Assembly (NCBI RefSeq): GCF_002778285.1
Contig: NZ_NESM01000005.1
Span: forward strand, 62,001-126,000
Direction of reading: 5' to 3'
DNA from: Limnohabitans sp. 15K
Lineage (GTDB): Bacteria > Pseudomonadota > Gammaproteobacteria > Burkholderiales > Burkholderiaceae_C
Length of the DNA: 64,000 nt
The translations under genes and the position numbers were made by a program. Under the pieces are notes generated by a model, which was not told the DNA's origin, searched no databases, and was given only the letters and a program-made list of their open reading frames with translations. Positions 1 to 8,460 of this stretch are shown piece after piece. How positions within the stretch are numbered: the first letter of the stretch is position 1; every line of letters begins with the position of its first letter.

Positions 1-87
1 ATTCGGCAGGATGACGTCAACGAAGCCATGGCCCGCGCGCAACGCATGAAAAACAAGCGCGCATCCACCCCATTGGCCGGTGCCTGA
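1..87 (+). CDS. 3' end of an unidentified gene (left-edge partial)
   Basis: The frame is open from the first base and gives 28 residues, ending in RASTPLAGA before a TGA at 85-87. The tail is rich in Arg, Lys, Ala and Met, as in a helical basic C-terminus. No family can be named from so little. The next gene starts 62 bases further on in the same direction, so both could share a transcript. Confidence 0.5.
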   Translation: MRQDDVNEAMARAQRMKNKRASTPLAGA

Positions 88-149
88 GACCCCTAGTAGC
101 CAGTCACCTGTTTGTCTCTTTTGCGCGGTGTGGGTGGTTAAATGCACCC

Positions 150-1082
150 ATGTCGTCTCCGCCCACTTCCCCAGATTCCCCCGCTTCTTTTTCCCGGTTG
201 ACCCTCACCGGTTTTCTCACGCTCTTGTTGATCGCCCTGATGATGGGCGCCAACCATGTCGCGGCCCGTACCGCCTTCAACCATGGCGTGGACGTGGTCA
301 CAGCCGTCACCTTCCGCAGCAGCGTCACGGCCTTTGTGGTGGCTTTGATCCTTTGGCAGCAAAAGGTGTCGCTCCAGTTGTCGGCGCGACAACAAAAAAA
401 CCTGCTGCTGATCGGCATTTTGATTGCCGTGCAAAGCGTGTGCCTCTATTCCTCAGTCGCTCGCCTGCCGGTGGCTTTGGCCTTGTTGGCCTTCAACACC
501 TACCCCTTGTCGACCGCTTTTTGGGCGAGGCTTTTGTATGGCCACCGCCCTGAGCGTGCGGTTTTGCTGGCCATGCCCTTGATGTTGGTGGGCTTGGCCT
601 TGGCCCTGGACGTGTTCGGGGCCGCTTCGGGTTTGGGGGCTGCGCAGCATTGGGGGCAAATTGGGGTCGGTGTGGCGTTTGCGCTGGCCGCTTCCGCCAC
701 CTTTGGCTTGGCGCTGGTCATCACCCAGCATGAAACCACCGAGGTGGATGGCCGTTTGCGCACCTTCACCACCATGGTCACGGTGGCTGTGTTGGCCGCT
801 GCGGTGAGCTCCACCCAAAGCGGCTTTCATTTGCCCAACGCCCCTGTGGGTTGGTGGGGCTTGGGCGCCTTGACGTTTTTGTACGGCACGGCCTTCACCA
901 TCATGTTCACCGTGTTGCCCAAGTTGGGCGTGGTGGGCAACTCGGCCATCATGAACGTGGAGCCTGTGTTCGCCCTGGTGCTGGCCTGGGCGGTGTTGGA
1001 TCAGTCGATTGCGCCCATGCAATTGCTGGGGGCTGGCGTGGTGGTGGCCACTGTTGTGTGTCTGGGCCTGCGCAAGCGCTGA
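150..1082 (+). CDS. EamA-domain (DMT superfamily) transporter
   Basis: A 310-residue protein that is almost entirely hydrophobic segments, as expected for the ten-helix inner-membrane carriers of the drug/metabolite transporter superfamily. The two EamA repeats cover roughly residues 18-140 and 160-307. The first opens with GANHVAARTAF, a typical first-helix signature, and the second helix pair contains NTYPLSTAFWARLL. The protein ends in LGLRKR, a positive-inside tail. These proteins usually export amino acids or small metabolites; the substrate cannot be predicted. The convergent rsmI gene lies 9 bases downstream. Confidence 0.88.
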   Translation: MSSPPTSPDSPASFSRLTLTGFLTLLLIALMMGANHVAARTAFNHGVDVVTAVTFRSSVTAFVVALILWQQKVSLQLSARQQKNLLLIGILIAVQSVCLYSSVARLPVALALLAFNTYPLSTAFWARLLYGHRPERAVLLAMPLMLVGLALALDVFGAASGLGAAQHWGQIGVGVAFALAASATFGLALVITQHETTEVDGRLRTFTTMVTVAVLAAAVSSTQSGFHLPNAPVGWWGLGALTFLYGTAFTIMFTVLPKLGVVGNSAIMNVEPVFALVLAWAVLDQSIAPMQLLGAGVVVATVVCLGLRKR

Positions 1083-1091
1083 AGCGCAAAC

Positions 1092-2006
1092 TCAGCCGTT
1101 TTTCAGGGCCAGCGCCTTGTCGTAGAGCACGTTCTTGGACTCGCCCGTGATCTCAGCCGCCAGCTTGACCGCTGTTTTCAGGGGCAACTCGGGCAAGAGA
1201 ACCTTGAGCACGCGTAGACCTTCGCCTGTCGATTTGGCCACCGGCGCGTCATGCAAAACCAGCACAAACTCGCCGCGTTGGCGATCAGGCTTTTCTGCCA
1301 GCCAAGCTGGCAGGTCTTGCGCGGGCAGGGTTTCAATTTGCTCAAACTGCTTGGTCAATTCGCGGCCCACGGTGATGGGGCGCTCCCCCAGTACCGAGAG
1401 TGCTTGTGCCAAAGCCTCAATGCGGTGCGGCGCTTCGAGCAGCACCACGGCGCGGCTTTCTTGTGCCAGAACCTGCACGGCTTGTTGGCGCTCTGCAGAT
1501 TTGCTGGGCAGGAAACCCGTGAACACAAAACCTTGGTCACCCGTCATGCCCGATGCGCTCAAGGCCGTGGTCACGCTGCTGGCACCCGGCAAGGGCAGCA
1601 CCCGGTAACCTGCTTGCCGCACGGCGGCCACAAGCCGGGCACCTGGATCGCTGATGGCTGGGGTGCCGGCATCGCTCACATAGGCCACGCGCTCACCCTG
1701 GGCCAATCGGGCGATCACGGTTTGTGCGGCCTCGGCTTCGTTGTGCTGGTGCACCGCGAGAAGCTGTCCGCCGGGGCGGTCCAGGCCATAGGCGCGCAGC
1801 AGTTGCTGGGTGTGGCGGGTGTCTTCGCAGGCCACCGCGTCCACCTTGGCCAGCACATGCAGGGCACGCAAGCTGATGTCGGCGAGGTTGCCAATCGGGG
1901 TGGCCACAACATACAGTGTGCTGGCCGGGTTGTTTTGCGATCCGGCAGCGTCGTGCGCGGCCTCTACGGCTTTGGCAAACGAGGCAGACAAGGGAGACGG
2001 AGTCAA
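1092..2006 (-). CDS. rsmI: 16S rRNA (cytidine1402-2'-O)-methyltransferase RsmI
   Basis: SAM-dependent methyltransferase that 2'-O-methylates C1402 in the decoding centre of 16S rRNA. The 304-residue product has the tetrapyrrole-methylase fold: LYVVATPIGNLADISLRAL near residue 32, ACEDTRHTQQLL, then VSDAGTPAISDPG and PLPGASSVTTALSASG. Length is normal for the family. The start appears to be TTG at 2006, because no in-frame ATG precedes the conserved N-terminus and GAGG lies 7 bases upstream of the TTG. The first base of this codon is also the first base of the divergent yraN ATG. In enterobacteria rsmI heads the lpoA-yraN-diaA-dolP block; lpoA is missing here and rsmI is inverted. Confidence 0.95.
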   Translation of the reverse strand: MTPSPLSASFAKAVEAAHDAAGSQNNPASTLYVVATPIGNLADISLRALHVLAKVDAVACEDTRHTQQLLRAYGLDRPGGQLLAVHQHNEAEAAQTVIARLAQGERVAYVSDAGTPAISDPGARLVAAVRQAGYRVLPLPGASSVTTALSASGMTGDQGFVFTGFLPSKSAERQQAVQVLAQESRAVVLLEAPHRIEALAQALSVLGERPITVGRELTKQFEQIETLPAQDLPAWLAEKPDRQRGEFVLVLHDAPVAKSTGEGLRVLKVLLPELPLKTAVKLAAEITGESKNVLYDKALALKNG

Positions 2007-2392
2007 TGCAATTCCTCAAAAAAGACACGATGGGCCCCACCACCAAAGCCCGGGGCGATGCAGGCGAAGACGAGGCGCTGGCCTATTTGCAAGCGCGTGG
2101 TTTGCGCTTGCTGCAGCGCAATTATCGGACCCCCGGCCGAGGGGGCGGCGAAATCGACCTGATCATGCAAGCCTCAGACGGCACGGTGGTGTTTGTCGAG
2201 GTCCGAAAACGCAGCAGGACCGACCACGGCGGTGCGGCAGCCAGCATCGGATTCCAAAAACAAAGGCGCATCATTTTTGCCGCGCAACACTACCTCTTGC
2301 GTTGGCGCCGTTTGCCTCCCCTTCGCTTTGATGTGGTGACCATCGAGTCCGACGGACCCCAGTGGTTACAAGCGGCATTTGACGGCGCGTGA
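2006..2392 (+). CDS. yraN: YraN family (UPF0102) endonuclease-like protein
   Basis: A 128-residue protein with the UPF0102 signature: KARGDAGEDEALAYLQARGL, LLQRNYRTPGRGGGEIDLIM, VVFVEVRKRS. The E-x-D-L and V-E-V-R residues match the catalytic pattern of Holliday-junction-resolvase-like nucleases, but the biochemical role of the family is not established. The ATG at 2006 has AGGGAG 9 bases upstream. An ATG at 2030 would also leave the domain intact. The start overlaps the divergent rsmI start by one base. diaA and dolP follow in the same direction, the order known from E. coli. Confidence 0.9.
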   Translation: MQFLKKDTMGPTTKARGDAGEDEALAYLQARGLRLLQRNYRTPGRGGGEIDLIMQASDGTVVFVEVRKRSRTDHGGAAASIGFQKQRRIIFAAQHYLLRWRRLPPLRFDVVTIESDGPQWLQAAFDGA

Positions 2393-2489
2393 TGCCGGCC
2401 ACACAAAGCTCTGAGCAGGCTTGAATTCCCTTGGAAATAGCCGCCTTCCCGGCTGAAGGCCGCCTTGTCGGGGTTATCATCCCCAGCGC

Positions 2490-3074
2490 ATGCTAGACCT
2501 TCGAATCCAACAACATTTCATCGACAGTGCCGATTTGCACTACCAGGTGGCCGAGACCTTGGCCAAGCCCGTGGACTCGGCTGTTCAAGCCGTTCTGGCT
2601 TGCGTCACCGGTGGGGGCAAAGTGCTTGCGGGTGGCATGGGCCCTTCGGCTGCCTTGGCCCAATATTTGGCCAATTTGCTGGTGGGTGGTTTTGAACGTG
2701 AGCGCCCCGGTTTGGCTGCCCTGGCCTTGTCTTCCGATGCCGTGACCGCCACCCGCTGGACCGATGGCCAAGCCTTGGCCCGCCAGGTGCTGGCCTTGGG
2801 GCAAACCGGCGATGTGCTGGTGCTCATCAGTGCCGATGGGGCTGAGCCTGCTTTGGTGGAGGCCGTGCAAGCGGCCCATGACCGCGAAATGAGTGTGCTG
2901 GCTTTGACCGGCCAACAAGGTGGTGGCCTGGCCCGCCAGTTGCGCGAAACCGATGTGCATGTGTGTGTGCCGCATGAGCGAGCTGCGCGAATTCGTGAAG
3001 TGCAGTACTTGGTGCTGCACTGTCTGTGTGATGGAATTGACACCCAATTGTTGGGTGAACAGGAGCCCTTTTAA
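2490..3074 (+). CDS. diaA: SIS-domain protein, DiaA/GmhA-like
   Basis: A 194-residue sugar-isomerase (SIS) domain protein related to phosphoheptose isomerase GmhA and the DnaA-initiator-associating factor DiaA. Visible landmarks are the N-terminal helix IQQHFIDSADLHYQVAETL, the phosphosugar loop region GGGKVLAGGMGPSAALAQYL and the second half GDVLVLISADGAEPALVEA. The typical S-x-G-N-S loop is not conserved here (the sequence reads SADGAEP), which argues against heptose isomerase activity. The position between yraN and a BON lipoprotein matches diaA-dolP of E. coli, so a role in timing replication initiation is inferred from synteny. The stop codon directly abuts the dolP ATG. Confidence 0.82.
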   Translation: MLDLRIQQHFIDSADLHYQVAETLAKPVDSAVQAVLACVTGGGKVLAGGMGPSAALAQYLANLLVGGFERERPGLAALALSSDAVTATRWTDGQALARQVLALGQTGDVLVLISADGAEPALVEAVQAAHDREMSVLALTGQQGGGLARQLRETDVHVCVPHERAARIREVQYLVLHCLCDGIDTQLLGEQEPF

Positions 3075-3701
3075 ATGAAACGCAATCTTCAATCTTTGGT
3101 TTTGACCGGTGCTGTCTTGGCTGCGGCGCTGTCCAGCTTGTCCGCTTGCGCCCCTTTGCTGGTGGGTGGTGCCGTCATGACGGGCGTTGTGGCCACCGAC
3201 CGCCGAACGGCTGGGACGCAATTGGAAGATGAGGCCATCGAGCTCAAGGTCGCCAGCGCTGTGCGCCGAGACTTGGGCGAGCGGGTCCACCTGAATGTGA
3301 CCAGCTTCAACCGCAAAGTACTGCTCAGCGGTGAGGCGCGCAGCCAAGCCGACAAAGACCGTGCCGAAAAACTGGCGCAAAGCCAAGAAAACGTTCAGTC
3401 GGTGGTCAACGATTTGGCCGTGGCCATGACCAGCAGCGTGACCCAGCGGTCCAAAGACATTGTGATCACCAGCCAAGCCAAGGCCGCCTTCATCGACGCC
3501 AAAGACCTGCAGGTCAATTCGATCAAGGTGGTGACCGAGCGCGGTGTGGTCTATTTGATGGGCCGCGTGACGTCCCGTGAAGCCAAGCGCGCCAGCGACA
3601 TCGTGCGCGGCATCGGTGGCGTGACCAAAGTGGTCCGTGTGTTCGATGAAATTTCGGAAGAAGAACTCAAGCGTTTGAGCCAGCCCACCTCATCCAAGTG
3701 A
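3075..3701 (+). CDS. dolP: Outer-membrane BON-domain lipoprotein DolP
   Basis: A 208-residue lipoprotein with a signal peptide ending in the lipobox L-S-A-C; Cys25 is the likely lipidated residue. Two BON domains follow, at about residues 48-116 and 122-194. The second contains VNSIKVVTERGVVYLMGRVT and the GIGGVTKVVRVF end motif. In E. coli DolP (YraP) binds anionic phospholipid at the septum and supports outer-membrane integrity. The ATG follows the diaA stop without a gap, so translation is probably coupled. A strong hairpin terminator lies 20 bases after the stop. Confidence 0.93.
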   Translation: MKRNLQSLVLTGAVLAAALSSLSACAPLLVGGAVMTGVVATDRRTAGTQLEDEAIELKVASAVRRDLGERVHLNVTSFNRKVLLSGEARSQADKDRAEKLAQSQENVQSVVNDLAVAMTSSVTQRSKDIVITSQAKAAFIDAKDLQVNSIKVVTERGVVYLMGRVTSREAKRASDIVRGIGGVTKVVRVFDEISEEELKRLSQPTSSK

Positions 3702-3720
3702 GGTGTTCTGGCTGCGCATG

Positions 3721-3748
3721 AAAAAAGCGACCCTCGGGTCGCTTTTTT
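3721..3748. terminator. Bidirectional Rho-independent terminator
   Basis: Perfect stem GCGACCC/GGGTCGC (3727-3733 and 3736-3742) flanked by six A on the left and six T on the right. It can work in both directions, ending yraN-diaA-dolP on the plus strand and the gene at 3776-4681 on the minus strand. Confidence 0.93.
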
Positions 3749-3775
3749 GCTTTTCAAGGTCTAGGCCTTGAACGC

Positions 3776-4681
3776 TCAGCGCAAACGGCGGATCAGGCTG
3801 GACGTGTCCCAGCGGCCGCCGCCCATTTTCTGCACGTCGGCATAAAACTGGTCTACCAATGCCGTCACGGGCAAGCGGGCACCGTTGCGTTTGGCTTCGT
3901 CGAGCACCAGGCCCAAGTCCTTGCGCATCCAGTCCACCGCAAAGCCAAATTCGAACTTGTCGTCGGCCATGGTCTTGCCGCGGTTGTCCAGTTGCCAGCT
4001 TTGGGCTGCGCCCTTGCCGATCACTTCCAGCACCTGGTGCATGTCCAGGCCCGCCTGTTGGCCAAAGGCCACGGCTTCGGACAAACCTTGCACCAAACCG
4101 GCGATGCAGATCTGGTTGACCATTTTGGCCAGTTGACCCGCGCCAGAAGCACCCAGCAAGGTGAAGGCACGCGAAAACGCCATGGCCGCAGGCTTGACGT
4201 TGTCAAAAGCGGCGGTATCACCCCCACACATCACGGTGAGCATGCCGTTTTGTGCACCCGCTTGACCGCCTGAGACGGGCGCGTCCACAAAGTGCAGGCC
4301 CAGCTTTTGGGCCTCGGCGTACAACTCGCGGGCCACTTCGGCAGATGCTGTGGTGTGGTCCACAAAGATGGCGCCGGGTTTCATGCCTGCAAAAGCACCG
4401 TCCGGACCCAGCACCACGCTGCGCAAATCAGCATCGTTGCCCACGCAGGCAAAGACGATGTCCACACCGGCGACGGCTTCGCGTGGGGTGGGCGCTGTGG
4501 CGTTGCCGGGGCATTCGGCGGCCCAGGCAGCGGCCTTGGCGGCGCTGCGGTTGTAAACGGTGACATGGTGACCGGCGCGGGCCAAGTGCCCGGCCATGGG
4601 GTAGCCCATGACGCCCAGGCCCAAAAAGGCCACTTGGCGGGCGGGGGTCGATTCGTAGGTTTTGGCGGCGATTTGGCTCAT
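3776..4681 (-). CDS. NAD(P)-dependent beta-hydroxyacid dehydrogenase (HIBADH/GarR type)
   Basis: A 301-residue oxidoreductase of the 3-hydroxyisobutyrate dehydrogenase / tartronate-semialdehyde reductase family. The N-terminal Rossmann motif is GLGVMG at 21-26, the substrate-binding segment is DAPVSGGQAGA at about 133-143, and the catalytic lysine sits in GQLAKMVNQ (Lys186). The C-terminal helical domain ends with the typical DTSSLIRRLR. The family reduces or oxidises short beta-hydroxyacids with NAD(P). Which acid cannot be told from sequence alone; a glyoxylate-pathway role would fit the glycolate-type oxidase elsewhere in the window. It appears to be a single-gene unit ending at the shared terminator. 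Confidence 0.88.
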   Translation of the reverse strand: MSQIAAKTYESTPARQVAFLGLGVMGYPMAGHLARAGHHVTVYNRSAAKAAAWAAECPGNATAPTPREAVAGVDIVFACVGNDADLRSVVLGPDGAFAGMKPGAIFVDHTTASAEVARELYAEAQKLGLHFVDAPVSGGQAGAQNGMLTVMCGGDTAAFDNVKPAAMAFSRAFTLLGASGAGQLAKMVNQICIAGLVQGLSEAVAFGQQAGLDMHQVLEVIGKGAAQSWQLDNRGKTMADDKFEFGFAVDWMRKDLGLVLDEAKRNGARLPVTALVDQFYADVQKMGGGRWDTSSLIRRLR

Positions 4682-4825
4682 GTTTGTCTCGCTGGAGGTC
4701 GTTGAAAGGCGCTAATTTAGCAGTCTGGCAGTGCTCTGGTCCGTCGGGGGTGCATTTATTTGCCGGCTTGGCGACAGTTTGACCAGGATGAAGAGGGGCT
4801 GCCCGGGGTTTGGTACGCTCAAGCC

Positions 4826-5509
4826 ATGCACACCTTTATTGCCGACAACCTGTCGCTTGTTCGCACCCAAATTGAAGCGGCCTGCCGAGCAGCAGGCCGC
4901 CCACCCCACAGCGTGTCTTTGTTGGCGGTGTCCAAGACCTGGGGGCCAGAAGCCGTGCGCGCAGCCCATGCCGCCGGGCAAACCGCCTTTGGCGAAAACT
5001 ACATCCAGGAGGCGGTGGACAAGATCGGGGCCTTGAAAGATTTACCCCTTGAATGGCACTGCATCGGCCCGATCCAGAGCAACAAGACCCGGCTGGTGGC
5101 CGAGCACTTTGACTGGGTGCACAGCATCGACCGCCTCAAAATCGCTCAGCGCCTGTCCGAGCAGCGCCCCGAACACTTGCCGCCCTTGCAGGTGTGCATC
5201 CAGGTCAACGTGGACGGGGGCGAGACCAAATCGGGTGTGTCGCCGGCAGACTTGCCCGGGTTGGCGCAGGCGGTGGCGGCCTTGCCCCGTTTGCAGCTGC
5301 GCGGGCTGATGACCATCCCCGAACCTGCCGAAACCGAGACGCAGATGCGCGCGGTGCACCGCCAAGCCAAAGACCTGTTCGAACAATTGCGCGGGCAAGG
5401 CCTGCCGCTCGACACCCTTTCCATGGGCATGAGCGCCGACATGGGGGCTGCCATTGCCGAAGGCAGCACGATGGTCAGGGTGGGTACGGCGATTTTTGGC
5501 AAGCGCTGA
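4826..5509 (+). CDS. yggS: PLP homeostasis protein YggS
   Basis: A 227-residue YggS/PROSC protein that binds pyridoxal phosphate and buffers vitamin B6 and amino-acid pools without known catalytic activity. The PLP lysine is Lys37 in LLAVSKTW, followed by AFGENYIQEAVDKI, WHCIGPIQSNK, QVNVDGGETKSGV and the C-terminal SMGMSADMGAAIAEGSTMVRVGTAIFG phosphate site. The ATG at 4826 gives the usual family length; an upstream in-frame ATG at 4760 would add 22 unlike residues. In many proteobacteria the gene sits beside pilT or proC; here it stands alone, convergent with the asparaginase. Confidence 0.95.
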   Translation: MHTFIADNLSLVRTQIEAACRAAGRPPHSVSLLAVSKTWGPEAVRAAHAAGQTAFGENYIQEAVDKIGALKDLPLEWHCIGPIQSNKTRLVAEHFDWVHSIDRLKIAQRLSEQRPEHLPPLQVCIQVNVDGGETKSGVSPADLPGLAQAVAALPRLQLRGLMTIPEPAETETQMRAVHRQAKDLFEQLRGQGLPLDTLSMGMSADMGAAIAEGSTMVRVGTAIFGKR

Positions 5510-5548
5510 AGCAGCGAATCGACCCTTCGCAGACCATCGACCGTGGGC

Positions 5549-6556
5549 TTACGCAGACTGCAGCTTGAACAGGCTGCGCCTCTCGCCGACAGGCGTTCCC
5601 GCCACGTTCAGCAGCACCTGCGCACGCCAAGGGTCCAGTGCGCTGCGCTGCGCGTCGTCGAGCCAACCCAGCTGGTCCAGTGCCTCCACGGTGGCGGCAA
5701 ACAGCGCCGCCTTGTTGCCGTCCATGATCTTGATGGCCAGGGCCTGACCCCGCGAGCGGCTGGCCACCACCTGCACGCCGTCGGCCCCCACTTTGGTGAC
5801 CCAGTCACCCCGACCCGCGCGCATGAAGTCGGCGTCGTTGCGCCCGGTGCCGGAGACCAGCTCGGGGTACGCGCTCATGGCCTGGCCCAGTTGTGCCAAG
5901 CTTTCGCCATACAAGCCGTCTGATTCGGGCTGCGCCAGCCGCGCATAGCTGCGCGCCAAGCGTGACAAGGGCATGGCGTAATTGGGGGCCGAGCAGCCGT
6001 CGATGCCCAACGCCAGTTCTTCTTCGCTCAGGCCCGCCAAGTGCGCCACAGCTTGGCGAATTTTTTGTTGCAGCGGGTGGTTCACCTCGGTGTAGCTGTC
6101 GGTGGGCAAGCCGTGCTGCACGCAGTAAGCCAAAAAGCCGCTGTGTTTGCCGCTGCAGTTGTGGTGTCTTTCGTCGAAGGCAAAACCCTCGGGCATGGGG
6201 CGATCAAAAAACGTGAAGCGGTAAGGCACATGGCAGCCGCAGCGCATCTGGCGTGTGGTGCTGCCGCTTTTGTGCAAGATGGACGTGACCTGCTCAACGT
6301 GCATGTCTTCGCCGTTGTGGCTGGCGCACATCATGGCGAGTTCTGTGGGCGTGAAGCCGAAATGCGCCACGCCGCCTGACTGGATGAGGGGCAGCGCCTG
6401 CATGGCCTTGAGGGTGGAGCGTGTGAAGCACAACCAATGCGGGTTGCCCACTTGCGCCAGCACGCGGCCCTCGGTGTCGGTCACGGCCAGTGCGCCCATG
6501 TGTACGCACTCCTGCACGCTGTTGCGGGTGAGTTCGATCAGGGGTTCGAAGTTCAT
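5549..6556 (-). CDS. L-asparaginase II family protein
   Basis: A 335-residue member of the thermolabile asparaginase family typified by Rhizobium etli AnsA, unrelated to the E. coli AnsA/AnsB fold. Recognisable segments are LTRNSVQECVHMGALAVTD, FTRSTLKAMQALPLIQSGG, ASHNGEDMHV, RHHNCSGKHSGFLAYC and GIDGCSAPNYAMPL. The family carries the beta-lactamase-like SxxK motif, here Ser-Thr-Leu-Lys in FTRSTLKAM. It hydrolyses asparagine to aspartate and ammonia. The start is divergent from the carboxyltransferase fusion 89 bases away. Confidence 0.87.
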   Translation of the reverse strand: MNFEPLIELTRNSVQECVHMGALAVTDTEGRVLAQVGNPHWLCFTRSTLKAMQALPLIQSGGVAHFGFTPTELAMMCASHNGEDMHVEQVTSILHKSGSTTRQMRCGCHVPYRFTFFDRPMPEGFAFDERHHNCSGKHSGFLAYCVQHGLPTDSYTEVNHPLQQKIRQAVAHLAGLSEEELALGIDGCSAPNYAMPLSRLARSYARLAQPESDGLYGESLAQLGQAMSAYPELVSGTGRNDADFMRAGRGDWVTKVGADGVQVVASRSRGQALAIKIMDGNKAALFAATVEALDQLGWLDDAQRSALDPWRAQVLLNVAGTPVGERRSLFKLQSA

Positions 6557-6645
6557 GGGCTTGTCTTGGGGTGTTTGGAAAAACCCAGTTTAAATTGTCT
6601 CGAACTTGACCTGCTGCCTTTGGGGCATCGCCGCACAATGGCCGA

Positions 6646-8451
6646 ATGCAAAAAATTCATTCCCCCCTTCAGGCGCAAGTGGTGCAGTGGCTTCTTCAGC
6701 CCGGCGAGACGGTGGCCGCAGGCGACGTGCTGGTGATTTTGGAAGCCATGAAAATGGAGCACGAAATCCGCGCCCCCCATGCCGGGCAATTGGCCGAGTT
6801 GTACTTTCAGGCTGGTGAGACCGTGGGTGAAGGCGAGGTGCTGTTGACACTGGCTCCGCTGTCTGAGGCTGCAGCCAGTTCGGTGACTGCTCAGCCTCAG
6901 CCGACTCAGCCTGAGGCACCCGCTGAGCGGGCTGACCTGAAAAAACTGCAAGACCGCCTGGCCTTCACACAAGATGCGCAGCGCCCCGAAGCCGTGGCCA
7001 AGCGCCATGCCACGGGCCTGCGAACCGCCCGCGAGAACATCGCCGACCTGTGTGATCCCGATTCCTTCGTCGAATACGGCGCTTTGGCCGTGGCCGCGCA
7101 AAGCCGCCGTCGCAGTGCCGACGACCTCATGCGCAACACACCGGCCGACGGCATGGTCACCGGCATTGGCTGCGTGAATGGCCAGCGCGTGGTGGTCATG
7201 GCCTACGACTTCACCGTGCTGGCGGGCACGCAGGGCATGCGCAACCACCAAAAGACCGACCGCATGCTGGGCGTGGCCTTGCAAAACAAGTTGCCTGTGG
7301 TGCTGTTCGCCGAAGGCGGCGGGGGCCGACCTGGTGATGTGGATGTGGCCATCGTCGCAGGCTTGAACCTGGCCACCTTTGCCTCGTTTGCGCGCCTGAA
7401 CGGCCGTGTGCCTGTGGTGGGGGTGGTGGCGGGGCGCTGCTTTGCGGGCAACGCGGCTTTGCTGGGTTGCTGCGACGTGATCATTGCCACAGCTGGCAGC
7501 AACATCGGCATGGGTGGCCCGGCCATGGTCGAAGGCGGGGGCTTGGGCGTCTTCAAGCCCGAGCAGATTGGCCCCAGCGACGTGCAGCACGGCAACGGCG
7601 TGATCGACATCCTGGTGGACAACGAAGCGCAAGCGGTGACTGCAGCGCGGCATTACCTGTCGTGTTTCCAAGGCGCGCAAAGCGAATGGCAAGCGCCGCC
7701 CGCTGAAGTCCTGCGCCATGTGGTGCCCGAAAACCGCTTGCGTGTGTACGACACCCGCGCCGCCATGCAAGGCATGGCCGACGAAGGCAGCTTGCTGCAG
7801 CTGCGCACCGGTTTTGGCGTGGGCATCCACACAGCGCTGGCGCGCATCGCGGGGCGGCCGGTGGGTCTCATGGCCAACAACCCGTTGCACTTGGGTGGCG
7901 CGATCGACGCCGATGCCGCCGACAAAGCGGCCCGTTTCATGCAGCTGTGCAACGCGCACGGCCTGCCCATCGTGAGCCTCGTGGACACGCCCGGCTTCAT
8001 GGTCGGACCCGACATCGAAGCCACAGCCCAAGTCCGCCATGTTTCGCGCATGTTTGTGGCGGCCGCGCACCTGCGGGTGCCGCTGCTCAGCGTGGTGCTG
8101 CGCAAGGGCTACGGTCTGGGCGCGATGGCCATGACGGGTGGCGGCTTTCACGAAACCCTGGCCACAGTCGCCTGGCCCACGGGCGAGTTTGGCGGCATGG
8201 GCCTCGAGGGCGCAGTGCGGCTGGGTTACCGCAAGGAACTCGAAGCCCTGCCCGAAGGCCCCGAGCGCGAAGCTTTGTTTGAGCAGCTGCTGGCGCAGCA
8301 ATACGACAACGGCAGCGCGATCAACATGGCGGCCACGCTGGAGATTGATGCGGTGATCGACCCGGCCAGCACACGAGACTGGTTGGTGGCAGGGCTCGAG
8401 TCAGGTCAGACCCGGCCCTTTGACGGCACGCTGGCCATCGACACCTGGTGA
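6646..8451 (+). CDS. Biotin-carrier / carboxyltransferase fusion of the acyl-CoA carboxylase family
   Basis: A 601-residue two-domain protein. Residues 1-72 form a biotinyl domain with EAMKMEH, in which Lys36 would carry biotin. After a Pro/Ala/Gln linker (about 75-100) comes a carboxyltransferase domain with both crotonase-fold halves: ALAVAAQSRRRSADDL, FAEGGGGRPGDVD, GRCFAGNAALLGCCDVII, then LMANNPLHLGGAIDADAADKAARF, VSLVDTPGFMVGPDIEA and RKGYGLGAMAMTGGG. The usual order in three-part enzymes puts the biotin domain on the biotin carboxylase, so this fusion is unusual. No biotin carboxylase gene lies nearby, so the partner must be encoded elsewhere. The acyl-CoA substrate is unknown. Confidence 0.85.
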   Translation: MQKIHSPLQAQVVQWLLQPGETVAAGDVLVILEAMKMEHEIRAPHAGQLAELYFQAGETVGEGEVLLTLAPLSEAAASSVTAQPQPTQPEAPAERADLKKLQDRLAFTQDAQRPEAVAKRHATGLRTARENIADLCDPDSFVEYGALAVAAQSRRRSADDLMRNTPADGMVTGIGCVNGQRVVVMAYDFTVLAGTQGMRNHQKTDRMLGVALQNKLPVVLFAEGGGGRPGDVDVAIVAGLNLATFASFARLNGRVPVVGVVAGRCFAGNAALLGCCDVIIATAGSNIGMGGPAMVEGGGLGVFKPEQIGPSDVQHGNGVIDILVDNEAQAVTAARHYLSCFQGAQSEWQAPPAEVLRHVVPENRLRVYDTRAAMQGMADEGSLLQLRTGFGVGIHTALARIAGRPVGLMANNPLHLGGAIDADAADKAARFMQLCNAHGLPIVSLVDTPGFMVGPDIEATAQVRHVSRMFVAAAHLRVPLLSVVLRKGYGLGAMAMTGGGFHETLATVAWPTGEFGGMGLEGAVRLGYRKELEALPEGPEREALFEQLLAQQYDNGSAINMAATLEIDAVIDPASTRDWLVAGLESGQTRPFDGTLAIDTW

Positions 8452-8460
8452 CGAGCCGCT

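Noticed and set aside
2490..3074. Assignment as phosphoheptose isomerase GmhA
   Set aside because: The sugar-phosphate loop is not conserved and the gene order is that of diaA-dolP.
6553..8301. A 582-codon open frame antisense to the carboxyltransferase fusion
   Set aside because: Low-complexity His/Gln/Gly content and no motif; the plus strand carries a full biotin carrier and carboxyltransferase.
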